NCBI GenBank assembly: GCA_902780305.1
Contig: CACZFB010000008.1
Location: forward strand, 1 to 52,629
Direction: 5' to 3'
DNA length: 52,629 nt
DNA from: an uncultured Coriobacteriaceae bacterium
GTDB taxonomy: Bacteria; Actinomycetota; Coriobacteriia; Coriobacteriales; Atopobiaceae
The notes beneath the pieces are model-generated. The model saw only the letters and a program-made list of their open reading frames with translations. It did not search any database and had not been told where the DNA came from. The position numbers and the translations under genes are program-made. Below, piece after piece: positions 24,554 to 33,308 of the stretch. Position 1 is the first letter of the stretch. Each line of letters starts with the position of its first letter.

Positions 24554-26647
24554 TTATGCGTTGCCGCCGTGCTTGGCGACGATTTCCTCGCGAACGGCCT
24601 TGGGCACCGGCTCGTAGGAGTCGAACTGCATGGTGTAGCTCGCGCGACCCTGCGTTTGAGAACGAAGATCGGTGGCATAGCCAAACATCTCGCCCAGGGG
24701 CACCTTGGCCTTGATGACCTTGGTGTTGGAGCGGTCCTCCATGCCCTCGATCTTGCCGCGACGAGAGCTGAGGTTGCCCATAACGTCTCCCATGTACTGC
24801 TCGGGGGTCTCGACCTCAACGGCCTCGACCGGCTCAAGCAGCACGGGGTCGGACAGCTGCAGGGCCTTCTTGATGGCCATGGAGCCAGCCACCTTGAATG
24901 CGGCCTCGGAGGAGTCCACCTCGTGATAGGAGCCGTCCACCAGCGTTACCTTGATGTCCTGCACGGGGTACCCGGCGATGACGCCCGAGTTAAGCGCCTC
25001 CTGGATGCCCTTGTCCACCGAGGGGATGTACTCCTTGGGCACGACGCCGCCCACGGTGGCGTCCACGAACTCGTAGCCGAACCCGGCCTCCATCGGCTCC
25101 ATGTCGATGACGGCGTCGCCGTACTGGCCACGACCACCGGACTGACGCACGAACTTGCCCTGCACGTGCTGCACGGCCTTGCCCGCGGTCTCGCGGTAGG
25201 CAACCTGAGGCTTGCCCACGTTGCACTCCACCTTGAACTCGCGACGCAGACGGTCGACGATGATCTCCAGGTGCAGCTCGCCCATGCCGGCGATGATGGT
25301 CTGACCGGTCTCGTGGTCGGTGCGGACCTGGAACGTCGGGTCCTCCTCAGCCAGCTTGGACAGGCCAACGGACATCTTTTCCTGCTCGGCCTTGGTCTTG
25401 GGCTCCACGGCAACGTCGATAACGGGATCGGCGAAGTCGATGGACTCCAGGATGATGGGGTGCTTCTCGTCGCACAGGGTGTCACCCGTGGTGGTGTTCT
25501 TAAGGCCGACGCACGCCACGATGTCGCCCGCAAAGCAGTTGTCGCGGTCAACGCGCTCGTTGGCGTTCATCTCCAGAATGCGGCCCAGGCGCTCGCGCTT
25601 GTCCTTAACGGAGTTGTACACATGGCTGCCTGCCTCGGCCTGGCCGGAGTACACGCGGAAGTAGGTGAGCTTGCCCACGTACGGGTCGGTCATGATCTTG
25701 AAGGCCAGGGCCGCGAAGGGCTCCTTGGGGTCGGCCTTGCGATGGTCCTCGTTGCCCTTGAGGTCCACGCCGTCGATGGAGGCCACGTCGAGCGGGCTGG
25801 GCAGGTAGTCCACAACCGCGTCGAGCAGCTCCTGGATGCCCTTGTTCTTGTATGCGGAGCCCACGAACACGGGGTTCATCTCGCCGGCAAGCACGCCCTT
25901 GCGGATGGCGGCCTTGAGCATATCGACGGGAATCTCCTCCTCCATGAGGGCGAGCTCCATGAGCTCGTCGTCGAAGTTGGAGGCGACGTCAAGCAGCTCC
26001 TCGCGCTTCTCCTGGGCAAGGTCGACGAAGTCCTCGGGAATCTCGTCGAGCTTCTCGGGATAAATCATGCCCTTGGCGTCTTCCTTGAAGTCCCACGCCT
26101 CCATGGTAACGAGGTCGACCAGGCCCCAGAACTGGGACTCGGCGCCCATGGGGATCTGCGCGGCAACGGCGTTGGCGCCCAGACGCTCCTTCATGGTCTC
26201 GATGGCGTGGAAGAAGTCGGCGCCCACGCGGTCGTACTTGTTGATGAAGGCGATGCGGGGCACGCCGTAGGTGCCGGCCTGACGCCACACCGTCTCGGAC
26301 TGCGGCTGCACGCCGGCAACGGCGTCGAACACGGCGACGGCGCCGTCCAGAACGCGCAGGCAGCGCTCGACCTCGGCGGTAAAGTCAACGTGACCCGGGG
26401 TGTCGATGATCTGGATTACGTAGTCGTTCCAAAAGCACGTGGTGGCGGCGGAGGTAATGGTTACGCCGCGCTCCTGCTCCTGGGCCATCCAGTCCATGGT
26501 AGCCGCACCGTCGTGGACCTCGCCAATCTTGTGCGTCTTGCCCGTATAGTAAAGAATGCGCTCGGTAGTGGTCGTCTTACCGGCATCGATGTGAGCCATG
26601 ATGCCGATGTTGCGCAGCTTTTCGAGCTTGTACTTAGCTTTCGCCAT
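24554..26647 (-). CDS. fusA: Elongation factor G
   Basis: 697 residues with all five EF-G domains. The GTPase motifs are [14 protein letters not shown] (G1), RGVTITSAA (G2), DTPGHVDF (G3) and NKYD (G4; tyrosine where most EF-Gs have methionine). EF-G catalyses translocation and, with RRF, ribosome recycling. It is the third gene of the str operon (rpsL, rpsG, fusA), with 27 nt between it and rpsG. The usual downstream tuf gene is absent here. Confidence 0.98.
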   Translation of the reverse strand: MAKAKYKLEKLRNIGIMAHIDAGKTTTTERILYYTGKTHKIGEVHDGAATMDWMAQEQERGVTITSAATTCFWNDYVIQIIDTPGHVDFTAEVERCLRVLDGAVAVFDAVAGVQPQSETVWRQAGTYGVPRIAFINKYDRVGADFFHAIETMKERLGANAVAAQIPMGAESQFWGLVDLVTMEAWDFKEDAKGMIYPEKLDEIPEDFVDLAQEKREELLDVASNFDDELMELALMEEEIPVDMLKAAIRKGVLAGEMNPVFVGSAYKNKGIQELLDAVVDYLPSPLDVASIDGVDLKGNEDHRKADPKEPFAALAFKIMTDPYVGKLTYFRVYSGQAEAGSHVYNSVKDKRERLGRILEMNANERVDRDNCFAGDIVACVGLKNTTTGDTLCDEKHPIILESIDFADPVIDVAVEPKTKAEQEKMSVGLSKLAEEDPTFQVRTDHETGQTIIAGMGELHLEIIVDRLRREFKVECNVGKPQVAYRETAGKAVQHVQGKFVRQSGGRGQYGDAVIDMEPMEAGFGYEFVDATVGGVVPKEYIPSVDKGIQEALNSGVIAGYPVQDIKVTLVDGSYHEVDSSEAAFKVAGSMAIKKALQLSDPVLLEPVEAVEVETPEQYMGDVMGNLSSRRGKIEGMEDRSNTKVIKAKVPLGEMFGYATDLRSQTQGRASYTMQFDSYEPVPKAVREEIVAKHGGNA

Positions 26648-26674
26648 AAACTAAAAACTCCTCATCTTTCCGGC

Positions 26675-27145
26675 CTAGAAGCGGTAGTGCGAGAAGGCGC
26701 GGTTGGCCTCGGCCATCTTAAACAGGTCCTCGCGACGCTTGACGGAGGCACCTACGCCATTGGCTGCGTCCATAATCTCGTTGGCAAGACGCAGGGCCAT
26801 GCTCTTCTCCTTGCGCGCACGCGAGAAGTTGACCATCCAGCGGATGGCAAGGGTGGTGGCGCGGCGGGAGTTGACCTCCATGGGCACCTGATAGGTGGCG
26901 CCACCAACACGCTTGGGCTTGACCTCGAGCGTGGGGCGCACGTTGTCCATGGCCTTCTTGAAGACGGCCAGCGGATCCTGGTCGGTGCGCTCGGCAACAA
27001 TGTCGAAGGCATCGTACACGATGCGCTCCGCGACGGACTTCTTGCCGTCCAGGAGGACCTTGTTGATGAGCTGGGTTACCAGGCGGTTATTGTACTTTGC
27101 GTCCGGCATAACTTCGCGACGGACTGCTGCTGCACGACGCGGCAT
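26675..27145 (-). CDS. rpsG: 30S ribosomal protein S7
   Basis: 156 residues beginning [12 protein letters not shown] and containing the S7 signature [32 protein letters not shown]. It nucleates assembly of the 30S head and can repress the str operon in other bacteria. ATG start with AAGAGG-type ribosome binding site upstream; 53 nt after rpsL. Confidence 0.98.
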   Translation of the reverse strand: MPRRAAAVRREVMPDAKYNNRLVTQLINKVLLDGKKSVAERIVYDAFDIVAERTDQDPLAVFKKAMDNVRPTLEVKPKRVGGATYQVPMEVNSRRATTLAIRWMVNFSRARKEKSMALRLANEIMDAANGVGASVKRREDLFKMAEANRAFSHYRF

Positions 27146-27198
27146 GTTTTATCTCCTCTTGGTAGAAACAATACTTAGATGCTGCAGAACCTAGGACC

Positions 27199-27573
27199 CT
27201 ACTCCTTGGGGCGCTTGGCGCCATAGCGGGAGCGGGCACGCTTGCGATTCTGCACGGCAGCGCAGTCGTAGGCGCCGCGAATAATCTTGTAGCGCACACC
27301 GGGGAGGTCGCGCACGCGGCCGCCGCGGATGAGCACGATGGAGTGCTCCTGCAGGTTGTGTCCCTCGCCGGGGATGTAGGCCGTAACCTCGATGCCGTTT
27401 ACCAGGCGCACACGGGCGACCTTGCGCAGAGCGGAGTTAGGCTTCTTGGGCGTGGTGGTAAACACGCGCGTGCACACGCCACGCTTTTGGGGGTTGTGCT
27501 GGAGTGCGGCGTTCTTGGACTTGGACGCAACCGACTTGCGCCCCTGACGAACGAGTTGGTTAATGGTAGGCAA
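27199..27573 (-). CDS. rpsL: 30S ribosomal protein S12, with arginine at position 88
   Basis: 124 residues with the two decoding-centre loops [13 protein letters not shown] (Lys43) and [12 protein letters not shown]. The second loop has arginine (codon CGC) at the position equivalent to Mycobacterium tuberculosis Lys88 / E. coli Lys87, where K-to-R confers streptomycin resistance. The start codon is TTG (27571-27573), 6 nt after AAGGAG; no ATG is available in the right place. It is the first gene of the str operon and has a good promoter upstream. Confidence 0.97.
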   Translation of the reverse strand: MPTINQLVRQGRKSVASKSKNAALQHNPQKRGVCTRVFTTTPKKPNSALRKVARVRLVNGIEVTAYIPGEGHNLQEHSIVLIRGGRVRDLPGVRYKIIRGAYDCAAVQNRKRARSRYGAKRPKE

Positions 27574-27654
27574 AGCGTTTCTCCTTCGGTACCTATCGTT
27601 TGCATGTATCGATAAAGGCAGCGCAGCACCACTACCTTGAATCAGCGATTGATA

Positions 27655-27683
27655 AGATTACGCTGCTCCGCGGCTGATGTCAA
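27655..27683 (-). promoter_or_regulatory. rpsL: Housekeeping-type promoter of the str operon
   Basis: On the minus strand TTGACA (27678-27683), a 17-nt spacer and TAATCT (27655-27660) lie about 80 nt upstream of the rpsL start. The -35 is a perfect consensus hexamer. The remaining sequence between the promoter and 27574 is leader. Confidence 0.75.
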
Positions 27684-27737
27684 AAAGCCACGGAGCCGGG
27701 CGTTGCCATCCTCCACACTCTCGCCACGTTTGGATGG

Positions 27738-27814
27738 GGGCCGATCAAAGGGGGTAACCCCCATTGATTGCCGCAAGCGGCATATCAATGGGGGTTACCC
27801 CCTTTGATCGGCCC
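27738..27814. repeat. Family A palindrome, best copy: 31-bp arms plus inner hairpin
   Basis: 27738-27768 pairs exactly with 27784-27814. The loop itself folds as TGCCGC-AA-GCGGCA, giving an almost uninterrupted 37-bp stem. It begins 54 nt upstream of the str promoter -35 box and ends 7 nt before the stop codon of the subtilase gene (27822). On the minus strand, transcription of the subtilase would end here and the str operon would begin after it. Confidence 0.85.
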
Positions 27815-27821
27815 GCCTCCG

Positions 27822-30800
27822 CTACTTCTTGCCCTTCTGGGCGAAGGCGCGCCACACGTTTTGGCTGATGCCCTGGTACGTGGTGGGCGGGCCGGGCTGA
27901 CCCTTGGGAACAAGCACGATCTGGATGCCCTCCAGGCGTCTGGAGTAGCCTGCCGAGCCGGAGCGGTCGCCGTTGCTCGCCCAGCCCATCCAGCCAAAGC
28001 GCTGGCAGTGCACACGGTAGTACACGTCGTAGCGGTTGGCCATCTCGCCGTACAGGCGAATCTCGATGGCCTCCAGACGCAGGGACTTGCCCTTGGTGCC
28101 ACTCATCGCCCCGTCGCGGCGCCAGCCCTGCCAGCCGATGCGCTGCACGTGGGCGCGGTACTCTATGCCACCCGAGCAGGGCAGGTCGCTAAGGGCAATG
28201 TTGATGCCCTCCAGCCGCAGGCTCCTGCCGCTCGTGCCGCTCATTGCGCCGTCCGAGACGTAGCGCTGCCAGCCCACGCGCTGCACGTGGGTGCGGTACG
28301 AGACATGCGGTTGAATGATTTGGAACGTGGTGGATGCGGTGCCGGTAAAGTTGCCCTTGCCCGTAATCGTTACCGTGGCCGTGCCAGCGTTAACGTTGTC
28401 CCGATACCCAACGGTGTAGTCCGACCCCGCGCTCAGCTGCCTGCCGCCGAAGGTCACGCTTGGCGCAGGGGTTATCGCAGCGCCGGTGTAGGCCTGGGAG
28501 CCAATCCCCGCGATGGCGGCACTGCTCATGGGCGCTGCAGCTATGGTAAACGAGAGGGTCCTCGTTCCCGAGTAGTTGCCTTTGCCGGTTACCGTAATTT
28601 TTGCGGTGCCAACCTTGGTGTTGTTGGCATAGCTCAACGTATAGTCGTCCCCCTCGTCGAGCTCGAACGTGCTGCCGTTCTGCGAGCTGTGCTTAAGCGT
28701 AACGCGAGGGCGCTGCGCAGAGCCGTTGTAGGTTACGCGCGTGGGCGAGCAGGATGCCGTTATGCCGCTCGTGTTAATGTCGCGCCTGGAGATGGTAAAC
28801 GTCTTGGTTACCGTACCTCCGTAGTTGCCGACCCCAGACACCGTTACCGTTGCCGTGCCCGCGTCGTAGTTGTTGTCATACCCATAAGCGTAGTGGACGT
28901 TCTCTTTGAGCGTTTGGTCACCATAGCGCACCGTAACCGTGGGCTTGTACGGTCGTGCGTCAAACACCATGGAGGTCGGTGAGAGGGACACCATGTCGTT
29001 CGTAATCGTGCGGCGGCCAATCGAGAAGAACAGGTTTTGGCTGAACTTGTCCGCATAATCGCCCTTGCCCGCTATAGTGACGTACCCCATACCGGCATTC
29101 GTGTTGTTGGTGTAGGTAACGGTATAGTTGTCTGTGGCGAACTCCGTCTCGGCCCCTTCAGAATCTATCTTCACGACGGTCACCGACGGCTTCTTGGCCG
29201 ACCCGTCGTAGACGAGGCTGCCGTGCTCGAGCTTGATGCCCAGCAGTTCTCCGTTGGCCGCAACCGTCACCATGCCGCGCTCGGCCATCGTCACCGCAGC
29301 ATCCGCGTTGACCTCGCCAAAGCCATACTCCTGGTCCCAACCAGCGGCACCGAGGTCGTGAGCCGACGCATACAGGATGTTGGTCGCCGCCTCGGCCGTA
29401 AGGCTGGAGTTGGCCACAAACTCCATCGCCACGACGCCCGAGACGAGCGGGGTGGCTTGCGAGGTGCCGTCTGACGAACCGTATTCCTCGCTTGCCTTAG
29501 TGCTGTAGATGTCCGACCCCGGTGCGCTGATGTTCTTGCCCTTGCACGTTGTGGCGCCGCCCTGCTCCTCGCGGTTGTAGTTCGAGCTCGATTTGCGCGC
29601 TACGGTGTAGTTTGTTGAGGCGTCATTGCCGGTGCCCGATTGCTCACCCGTTTTTTCCAGGTTTATAACACTCACCACGTATTCCGAGTCGTTGGGATAC
29701 GCATAGAACGGAGGCGTGAAGCTGCTGTTCTGGTTGCATGCAGCGCCAACGGTCACGATGTTTTGCGCATAAGCTTCTCTGATGTCACGAATGACCAGGT
29801 TGTCCTCGAATTTGTCCGACGACGTCCCGCCTCCAAGACTGAGGTTGACTACCTTAATGTTGTATCTGTCCCTATTCTTAAGTATGTACTGGTAAGCGCG
29901 GTCCAGCGTGTTCGTGCTGGCATTCCCGTTTTCGTCGAAGGCCTTTATGGGGACGACCTGAACGGTGTTGTTGGCGGCCCCCGCAATGCCAATACCGTTA
30001 TTGGCCACCGCGCCAACTATGCCCGCCACGTGCGTACCATGATTGCCCAAAACGGGAGAGACGTCACTGTTGTTCTTGTAAGAGTTGTAGGCGCTACCCG
30101 ATACGATGTTGCCGGCCAGGTCCGGATGGTCCACCTTAAAGCCATCGTCGACTACAGCAACCCCCACCTTCTGGGCGGGTGAACCCAGCTTCTCCCACGC
30201 CTGCTGCGCACAAACACTCTTGAGGTTCCACTGCTTGCCAAAATGCGGATCATTGGGTTCTGCGCCCTGCACGGAGCTTGCCGTCTGGACCTCCTGCACT
30301 GCGTTCGCCTGCTCCCCCGCACCGCCCTGGGTCTGCTGGCCCTGAGCCTGCGCTTCCTCCGCAGGCTGCTGCTCATCCTGCACGAGCACCTCTTCCGGAG
30401 CGGACGTCTGCCCCTCGGTCGCCTCCACCGCCACGGTGGCGCTTGCCGGCTCTTCTGAGCCCGTGGCATCCCCCGTGTTCGCAAAGACGGTCTCGTCCGT
30501 CTGAGTCGCCACGACCTCCTGTTCCACGTCGTCCGCCACGTGATACAGGTAGTTGGGCTGCGAACCGGCAACCACGGGTGAGCCCGCACCGCGCAAGGCG
30601 TTGACCGCGTCCTCAACCGACGTTCCCGGCTCAAGCGAGGCCGCAACCAGACCGCGTTCCATGTCCTCGTCGCTCACCTGTTGCGCCACGATTCCAGGCA
30701 CGCGCGCAAGCAGCTGCTCGACCTCGGCACGATCCGCTGAGGGATTGATGCTCACCAGCACCTGGTTCTCCTCGTACTCGGCGCCTTGGGGCATAACAAA

Positions 30801-31232
30801 AGGCTCCGGAGCGCTGCTCGAACCGGTCGCCTCCCCCGTTACCTCGCGCACGCCAGCATTCTGGGCAGCGGGCGTTGCCAGCTGGTCGGCCTGGTTGGCG
30901 TTGGCCGTCTTGGCGGCGTCGTTGGGCCGGTCGGCGTCCGTGGCCGTGCCCTGCGTCTCGGCGTCCTTTTGCGCCGCGCCTGCGGGCTGCTGCGCCGCAG
31001 CATCGTTTGCCTGCGCCTGAGTTTCTCCCGCGTGCGCGTTGGACTGCTCGGCTGCAGGGGCAGCCGCCTGCTCCTTGGCAGGGGCGGTCGTCTGGGTTTC
31101 CGTACCCGCTGCGGTATCCGACCCCTGGGGACGCCCTTGGAACGCAATGCAAACCACAAAGACCAGAAGGATGATGCAGACCAGCGCACCCACCACATGC
31201 TGTTGCGCGCCCCTCTTGTGCTTTCCACTCAT
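27822..31232 (-). CDS. Membrane-tethered subtilase with Ig/MBG-type modules and three ChW repeats
   Basis: 1136 residues. An uncleaved-looking signal anchor (13-31) is followed by an Ala/Gln/Thr low-complexity stalk and a propeptide-like region (about 155-230). The S8 catalytic domain (about 335-620) has the triad Asp362 (VVDDGF), His398 (GNHGTHVAG) and Ser591 (DGTSQATP), with Asn500 as oxyanion residue. Several Ig/MBG-like repeats follow (about 640-970), each ending in an AGTATVTI.GKGNY-like strand. Residues about 979-1120 hold three clostridial hydrophobic-with-W repeats (xHVQRxGW...DGxxSGTxGxSxRLExIxI). ChW repeats are typical of clostridial surface proteins and suggest binding to wall or host material. 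There is no sortase motif. A TG-C/T-CATAAT extended -10 lies upstream. Confidence 0.9.
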   Translation of the reverse strand: MSGKHKRGAQQHVVGALVCIILLVFVVCIAFQGRPQGSDTAAGTETQTTAPAKEQAAAPAAEQSNAHAGETQAQANDAAAQQPAGAAQKDAETQGTATDADRPNDAAKTANANQADQLATPAAQNAGVREVTGEATGSSSAPEPFVMPQGAEYEENQVLVSINPSADRAEVEQLLARVPGIVAQQVSDEDMERGLVAASLEPGTSVEDAVNALRGAGSPVVAGSQPNYLYHVADDVEQEVVATQTDETVFANTGDATGSEEPASATVAVEATEGQTSAPEEVLVQDEQQPAEEAQAQGQQTQGGAGEQANAVQEVQTASSVQGAEPNDPHFGKQWNLKSVCAQQAWEKLGSPAQKVGVAVVDDGFKVDHPDLAGNIVSGSAYNSYKNNSDVSPVLGNHGTHVAGIVGAVANNGIGIAGAANNTVQVVPIKAFDENGNASTNTLDRAYQYILKNRDRYNIKVVNLSLGGGTSSDKFEDNLVIRDIREAYAQNIVTVGAACNQNSSFTPPFYAYPNDSEYVVSVINLEKTGEQSGTGNDASTNYTVARKSSSNYNREEQGGATTCKGKNISAPGSDIYSTKASEEYGSSDGTSQATPLVSGVVAMEFVANSSLTAEAATNILYASAHDLGAAGWDQEYGFGEVNADAAVTMAERGMVTVAANGELLGIKLEHGSLVYDGSAKKPSVTVVKIDSEGAETEFATDNYTVTYTNNTNAGMGYVTIAGKGDYADKFSQNLFFSIGRRTITNDMVSLSPTSMVFDARPYKPTVTVRYGDQTLKENVHYAYGYDNNYDAGTATVTVSGVGNYGGTVTKTFTISRRDINTSGITASCSPTRVTYNGSAQRPRVTLKHSSQNGSTFELDEGDDYTLSYANNTKVGTAKITVTGKGNYSGTRTLSFTIAAAPMSSAAIAGIGSQAYTGAAITPAPSVTFGGRQLSAGSDYTVGYRDNVNAGTATVTITGKGNFTGTASTTFQIIQPHVSYRTHVQRVGWQRYVSDGAMSGTSGRSLRLEGINIALSDLPCSGGIEYRAHVQRIGWQGWRRDGAMSGTKGKSLRLEAIEIRLYGEMANRYDVYYRVHCQRFGWMGWASNGDRSGSAGYSRRLEGIQIVLVPKGQPGPPTTYQGISQNVWRAFAQKGKK

Positions 31233-31267
31233 CAGGCCACCCCATTCGACTCGAGGTTAATTCTCTA

Positions 31268-31276
31268 ATTATGACA
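31268..31276 (-). promoter_or_regulatory. Candidate extended -10 promoter of the subtilase gene
   Basis: Minus strand reads TGTCATAAT (CATAAT at 31268-31273 with the upstream TG of an extended -10), about 36 nt before the ATG. No clear -35 at standard spacing. Confidence 0.4.
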
Positions 31277-31368
31277 CGCAGAGCTTAAAGCCGCCTCAAA
31301 CGCAGCGGAGTCCCCCAAAGCTGAAAACCCACCCTGCCACTCGCCCTGCCGCTTCAAGGTCGCTCCAA

Positions 31369-31398
31369 TGTACTCGGGGGGACAGTCCCCAGAGTACA
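31369..31398. repeat. Short imperfect palindrome, CCCC-ACTGT-GGGG type
   Basis: TGTACTC and GAGTACA flank a GGGG/CCCC stem around an ACAGT centre; one mismatch in the stem. It lies between the subtilase promoter and the small-peptide cassette and shares the gggacagtcccc core with the palindrome at 50711. Confidence 0.6.
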
Positions 31399-31433
31399 GG
31401 TGGCGACGCTTTGCCGCTGGCCAAGCGGGAGCG

Positions 31434-31442
31434 TGCCATAAT
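31434..31442 (+). promoter_or_regulatory. Candidate extended -10 promoter of the small-peptide cassette
   Basis: TGCCATAAT on the plus strand, 68 nt before the small-ORF ATG. A TTGCCG lies 20 nt upstream of the hexamer, longer than usual spacing, so an extended -10 is the better reading. It would give a leader of about 60 nt starting at the left inverted repeat. Confidence 0.4.
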
Positions 31443-31510
31443 CCCTCCCACGGCAGGCGGCGTGTAAGTCCCGTTCGCTGGGCCGCGTCTCCGGAAGGAG
31501 GTGAGGTCCC

Positions 31511-31636
31511 ATGGAAGTGTTCATCGAGGTCATAAAACTCGCGGCAGCCCTCGTGGCGCTCGCGACGGCCATCATCACTTTCACGTCCAAAACGAATGGG
31601 TCGAATGGCTGCAAGGAAAACGAAGAGGGCCGCTAA
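31511..31636 (+). CDS. 41-residue hydrophobic peptide, holin-like / type I toxin-like
   Basis: The ORF reads MEVFIEVIKL, a single membrane helix of about 20 residues (AAALVALATAIITF), then a polar charged tail ending KENEEGR. A perfect anti-Shine-Dalgarno match (AAGGAGGTGA, 31495-31504) sits 6 nt before the ATG, which is strong evidence that it is translated. Size, layout and membrane helix resemble the putative holin-like toxins and Fst/Ldr-type peptides of type I toxin-antitoxin loci; this is by pattern, not by a database match. The stop codon lies inside a strong hairpin, and a convergent promoter faces it from the right. Confidence 0.65.
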   Translation: MEVFIEVIKLAAALVALATAIITFTSKTNGSNGCKENEEGR

Positions 31637-31657
31637 CCCGCTTAGTTAGCAACCCTC
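31625..31657. terminator. Hairpin overlapping the small-ORF stop codon, probably bidirectional
   Basis: GAGGG-cc-GCTAAC and GTTAGC-aa-CCCTC enclose a 7-nt loop. On the minus strand it is followed by TTCGTTTTCC, a modest T-tract; on the plus strand there is none. Sharing one hairpin between converging RNAs is the arrangement seen in par/Fst loci. Confidence 0.6.
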
Positions 31658-31712
31658 GATAATCCCAAACGGCGCGGCCCGGTTACCCCAACGGGCTTCG
31701 CCGCCTGCTGCA

Positions 31713-31742
31713 TATTTACCCACTTTTGGCGTGTTGTGTCAA
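31713..31742 (-). promoter_or_regulatory. Candidate antisense promoter facing the small-peptide gene
   Basis: Minus strand has a perfect TTGACA (31737-31742), an 18-nt spacer and TAAATA (31713-31718). Transcription would start near 31706, run through the right inverted repeat and end at the hairpin 31625-31657, giving an RNA of roughly 80-95 nt complementary to the 3' end of the small-peptide mRNA. No ORF lies in this RNA. The -10 is only a fair match. Confidence 0.45.
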
Positions 31743-31947
31743 GGCAAGGCGTACCTGTGCTCCGCCCGACTAGCACACGTCGTTACCTTTTACGGTCTGG
31801 TCAGAATGTGTCGACCTGTCAAGGAGAGTGGCCCCAGTGATGGGTCACCGCCGACCATCGGTTTACGTGACGTGTGACCGGCCCGTGAGTAACCACACGT
31901 CTGACGACGTGATAGCATGGCGAGGAAGCGACAAGAGAGGGGAAACT

Positions 31948-33201
31948 ATGGCCTGGAACACAAACGTGCTGGTAGGGCAGTCCGGCGGGCCGACCGCCGC
32001 AATTAACGCGAGCCTTGCGGGGGTGTTCGACACCGCGCGCGACCTGGGCGCCCACGTGCTGGGCATGCGCTACGGCATCGAGGGGTTCTTGGCGGGGCGC
32101 ATCCTGCACCTGGACCGCACGCTGGGCGATCCCATGGACGTCGAGCTGCTTCGCCGCACGCCCTCGAGCTTTCTGGGGAGCTGTCGCTTTAAGCTGCCCA
32201 CCCCTGAGGAGGACCCCGCGTTCTTCCAGGACGCGTTTGCCAAGTTCGAGGCCGCACGCGTGGGAACCGTGCTCTACATTGGCGGCAATGACTCCATGGA
32301 CACCATCGACAAGCTCAGCCAGTGGGGCATGGCGCACGACAGCGAGATTCGCTTTATTGGCATCCCCAAGACCATCGACAACGACCTCGTGGGTACCGAT
32401 CACACGCCCGGATACGGCAGCGCGGCCAAGTTTATTGCCACCACCATGCGCGAAATCATGCGTGACAGCAGCGTGTACGACCTGAAGAGCGTCACCTTTG
32501 TGGAGATCATGGGTCGAGACGCCGGCTGGCTCACCGGATCGGCCTGTCTGGCCGGCGCCCAGGGCAACCCCTGCCCCGACCTCGTGCTGCTTCCCGAGGT
32601 CACCCTCAACCAGGAGGCCCTGCTCGACCGGCTCTCGCTGCTGCTCGAGCGCAAGAACACCGTGGTCGTGGCCGTAAGCGAGGGCGTGCGCCACCGAGAC
32701 GGGACGCTGCTGTGCGAGGCCGCCGCAGAGGCCGCCGACGGCACGCGCTTGGACGCCTTTGGGCACGTGGCGTCTTTGTCGGGCACCGGGCGCTACCTGG
32801 CCAGCGTCACACGCGAGGCACTGGGCTGCAAGACGCGCGCCATCGAGCTCTCCACGCTGCAGCGCTGCGCCAGCCATGTGGCGAGCGCCACCGACCTCGC
32901 CGAGGCCTACGCGCTGGGTGGTGCGGGCGTGCTCGCCGCGCATGACGGGCAGACGGCCATGATGAGCGCCATTGAGCGCATCTTCGACAAGCCCTACCTG
33001 TACAACACCACGCTCACGCCCATCCGCGACGTGGCCAACAAGGAGCGCAAGGTGCCGCGCGAGTTTATCTCGGCCGATGGCATGAACGTGACGGCAGCGT
33101 TCGAGCGCTACGCACGCCCGCTCATTGACGGCGAGGTCTCCTCCACCTACCAGGGCGGTGTTCCCCACCACATTACCCCACTCGACGGCGACCGCGCATA
33201 G
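31948..33201 (+). CDS. 6-phosphofructokinase, probably pyrophosphate-dependent
   Basis: 417 residues. Phosphorylates fructose 6-phosphate at C1 in glycolysis. Motifs: VGQSGGPTAAINASL at the N-terminus, YIGGNDSMDT where ATP enzymes have GGDGS, PKTIDND where ATP enzymes have P-G-T-IDND, and VEIMGRDAGWL. An aspartate in the first motif and a lysine in the second are the residues that mark PPi-dependent enzymes, so I infer PPi use. The start is ATG at 31948 with GAGAGGGG upstream; a longer in-frame reading has no family match. It is flanked by the small-peptide cassette and a terminator, so it is probably monocistronic. The gap 31743-31947 shows no other gene; CACGTC/GACGTG near 31895 is a weak inverted repeat. 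Confidence 0.93.
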   Translation: MAWNTNVLVGQSGGPTAAINASLAGVFDTARDLGAHVLGMRYGIEGFLAGRILHLDRTLGDPMDVELLRRTPSSFLGSCRFKLPTPEEDPAFFQDAFAKFEAARVGTVLYIGGNDSMDTIDKLSQWGMAHDSEIRFIGIPKTIDNDLVGTDHTPGYGSAAKFIATTMREIMRDSSVYDLKSVTFVEIMGRDAGWLTGSACLAGAQGNPCPDLVLLPEVTLNQEALLDRLSLLLERKNTVVVAVSEGVRHRDGTLLCEAAAEAADGTRLDAFGHVASLSGTGRYLASVTREALGCKTRAIELSTLQRCASHVASATDLAEAYALGGAGVLAAHDGQTAMMSAIERIFDKPYLYNTTLTPIRDVANKERKVPREFISADGMNVTAAFERYARPLIDGEVSSTYQGGVPHHITPLDGDRA

Positions 33202-33239
33202 CCGGGCGGCCGGCACGAAACGGCCGGCGCACCGACCAG

Positions 33240-33295
33240 AAGGGGCTACCCCCCATCGATTGCCAGGCGGAAATCGATGGGGGCGGCCCCTTTTT
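33240..33295 (+). terminator. Rho-independent terminator of phosphofructokinase (diverged family A palindrome)
   Basis: AAGGGGC-TACCCCCCATCGATT pairs imperfectly with AATCGATGGGGG-CGGCCCCTT and is followed by a run of T on the plus strand. A smaller GC hairpin (cggccg) lies between 33205 and 33228. This is the family copy most like a classical terminator. Confidence 0.7.
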
Positions 33296-33308
33296 GATTA
33301 GCAGATGG

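Larger units (their letters stand above)
31453..31708. repeat. Inverted-repeat-flanked cassette around a small hydrophobic ORF
   Basis: The left arm (31453-31489) and right arm (31671-31708) are imperfect inverted repeats of about 37 nt: GCAGGCGGCG pairs exactly with CGCCGCCTGC, AAG(T)CCCGTT with AACGGGCTT and GGGCCGCGTC with GGCGCGGCCC (one G-U in RNA). They enclose the small ORF at 31511-31636 and its terminator-like hairpin. In a read-through RNA the 5' leader, including bases just before the ribosome binding site, could pair with the 3' end. The arms could equally be the ends of a small mobile cassette. Confidence 0.65.

Noticed and set aside
31354..31614. An 86-codon minus-strand frame across the small-peptide cassette
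   Set aside because: It runs antisense to the small hydrophobic ORF, has no ribosome binding site and encodes no recognisable feature. The plus-strand 41-codon ORF has a perfect anti-Shine-Dalgarno match and a membrane helix.
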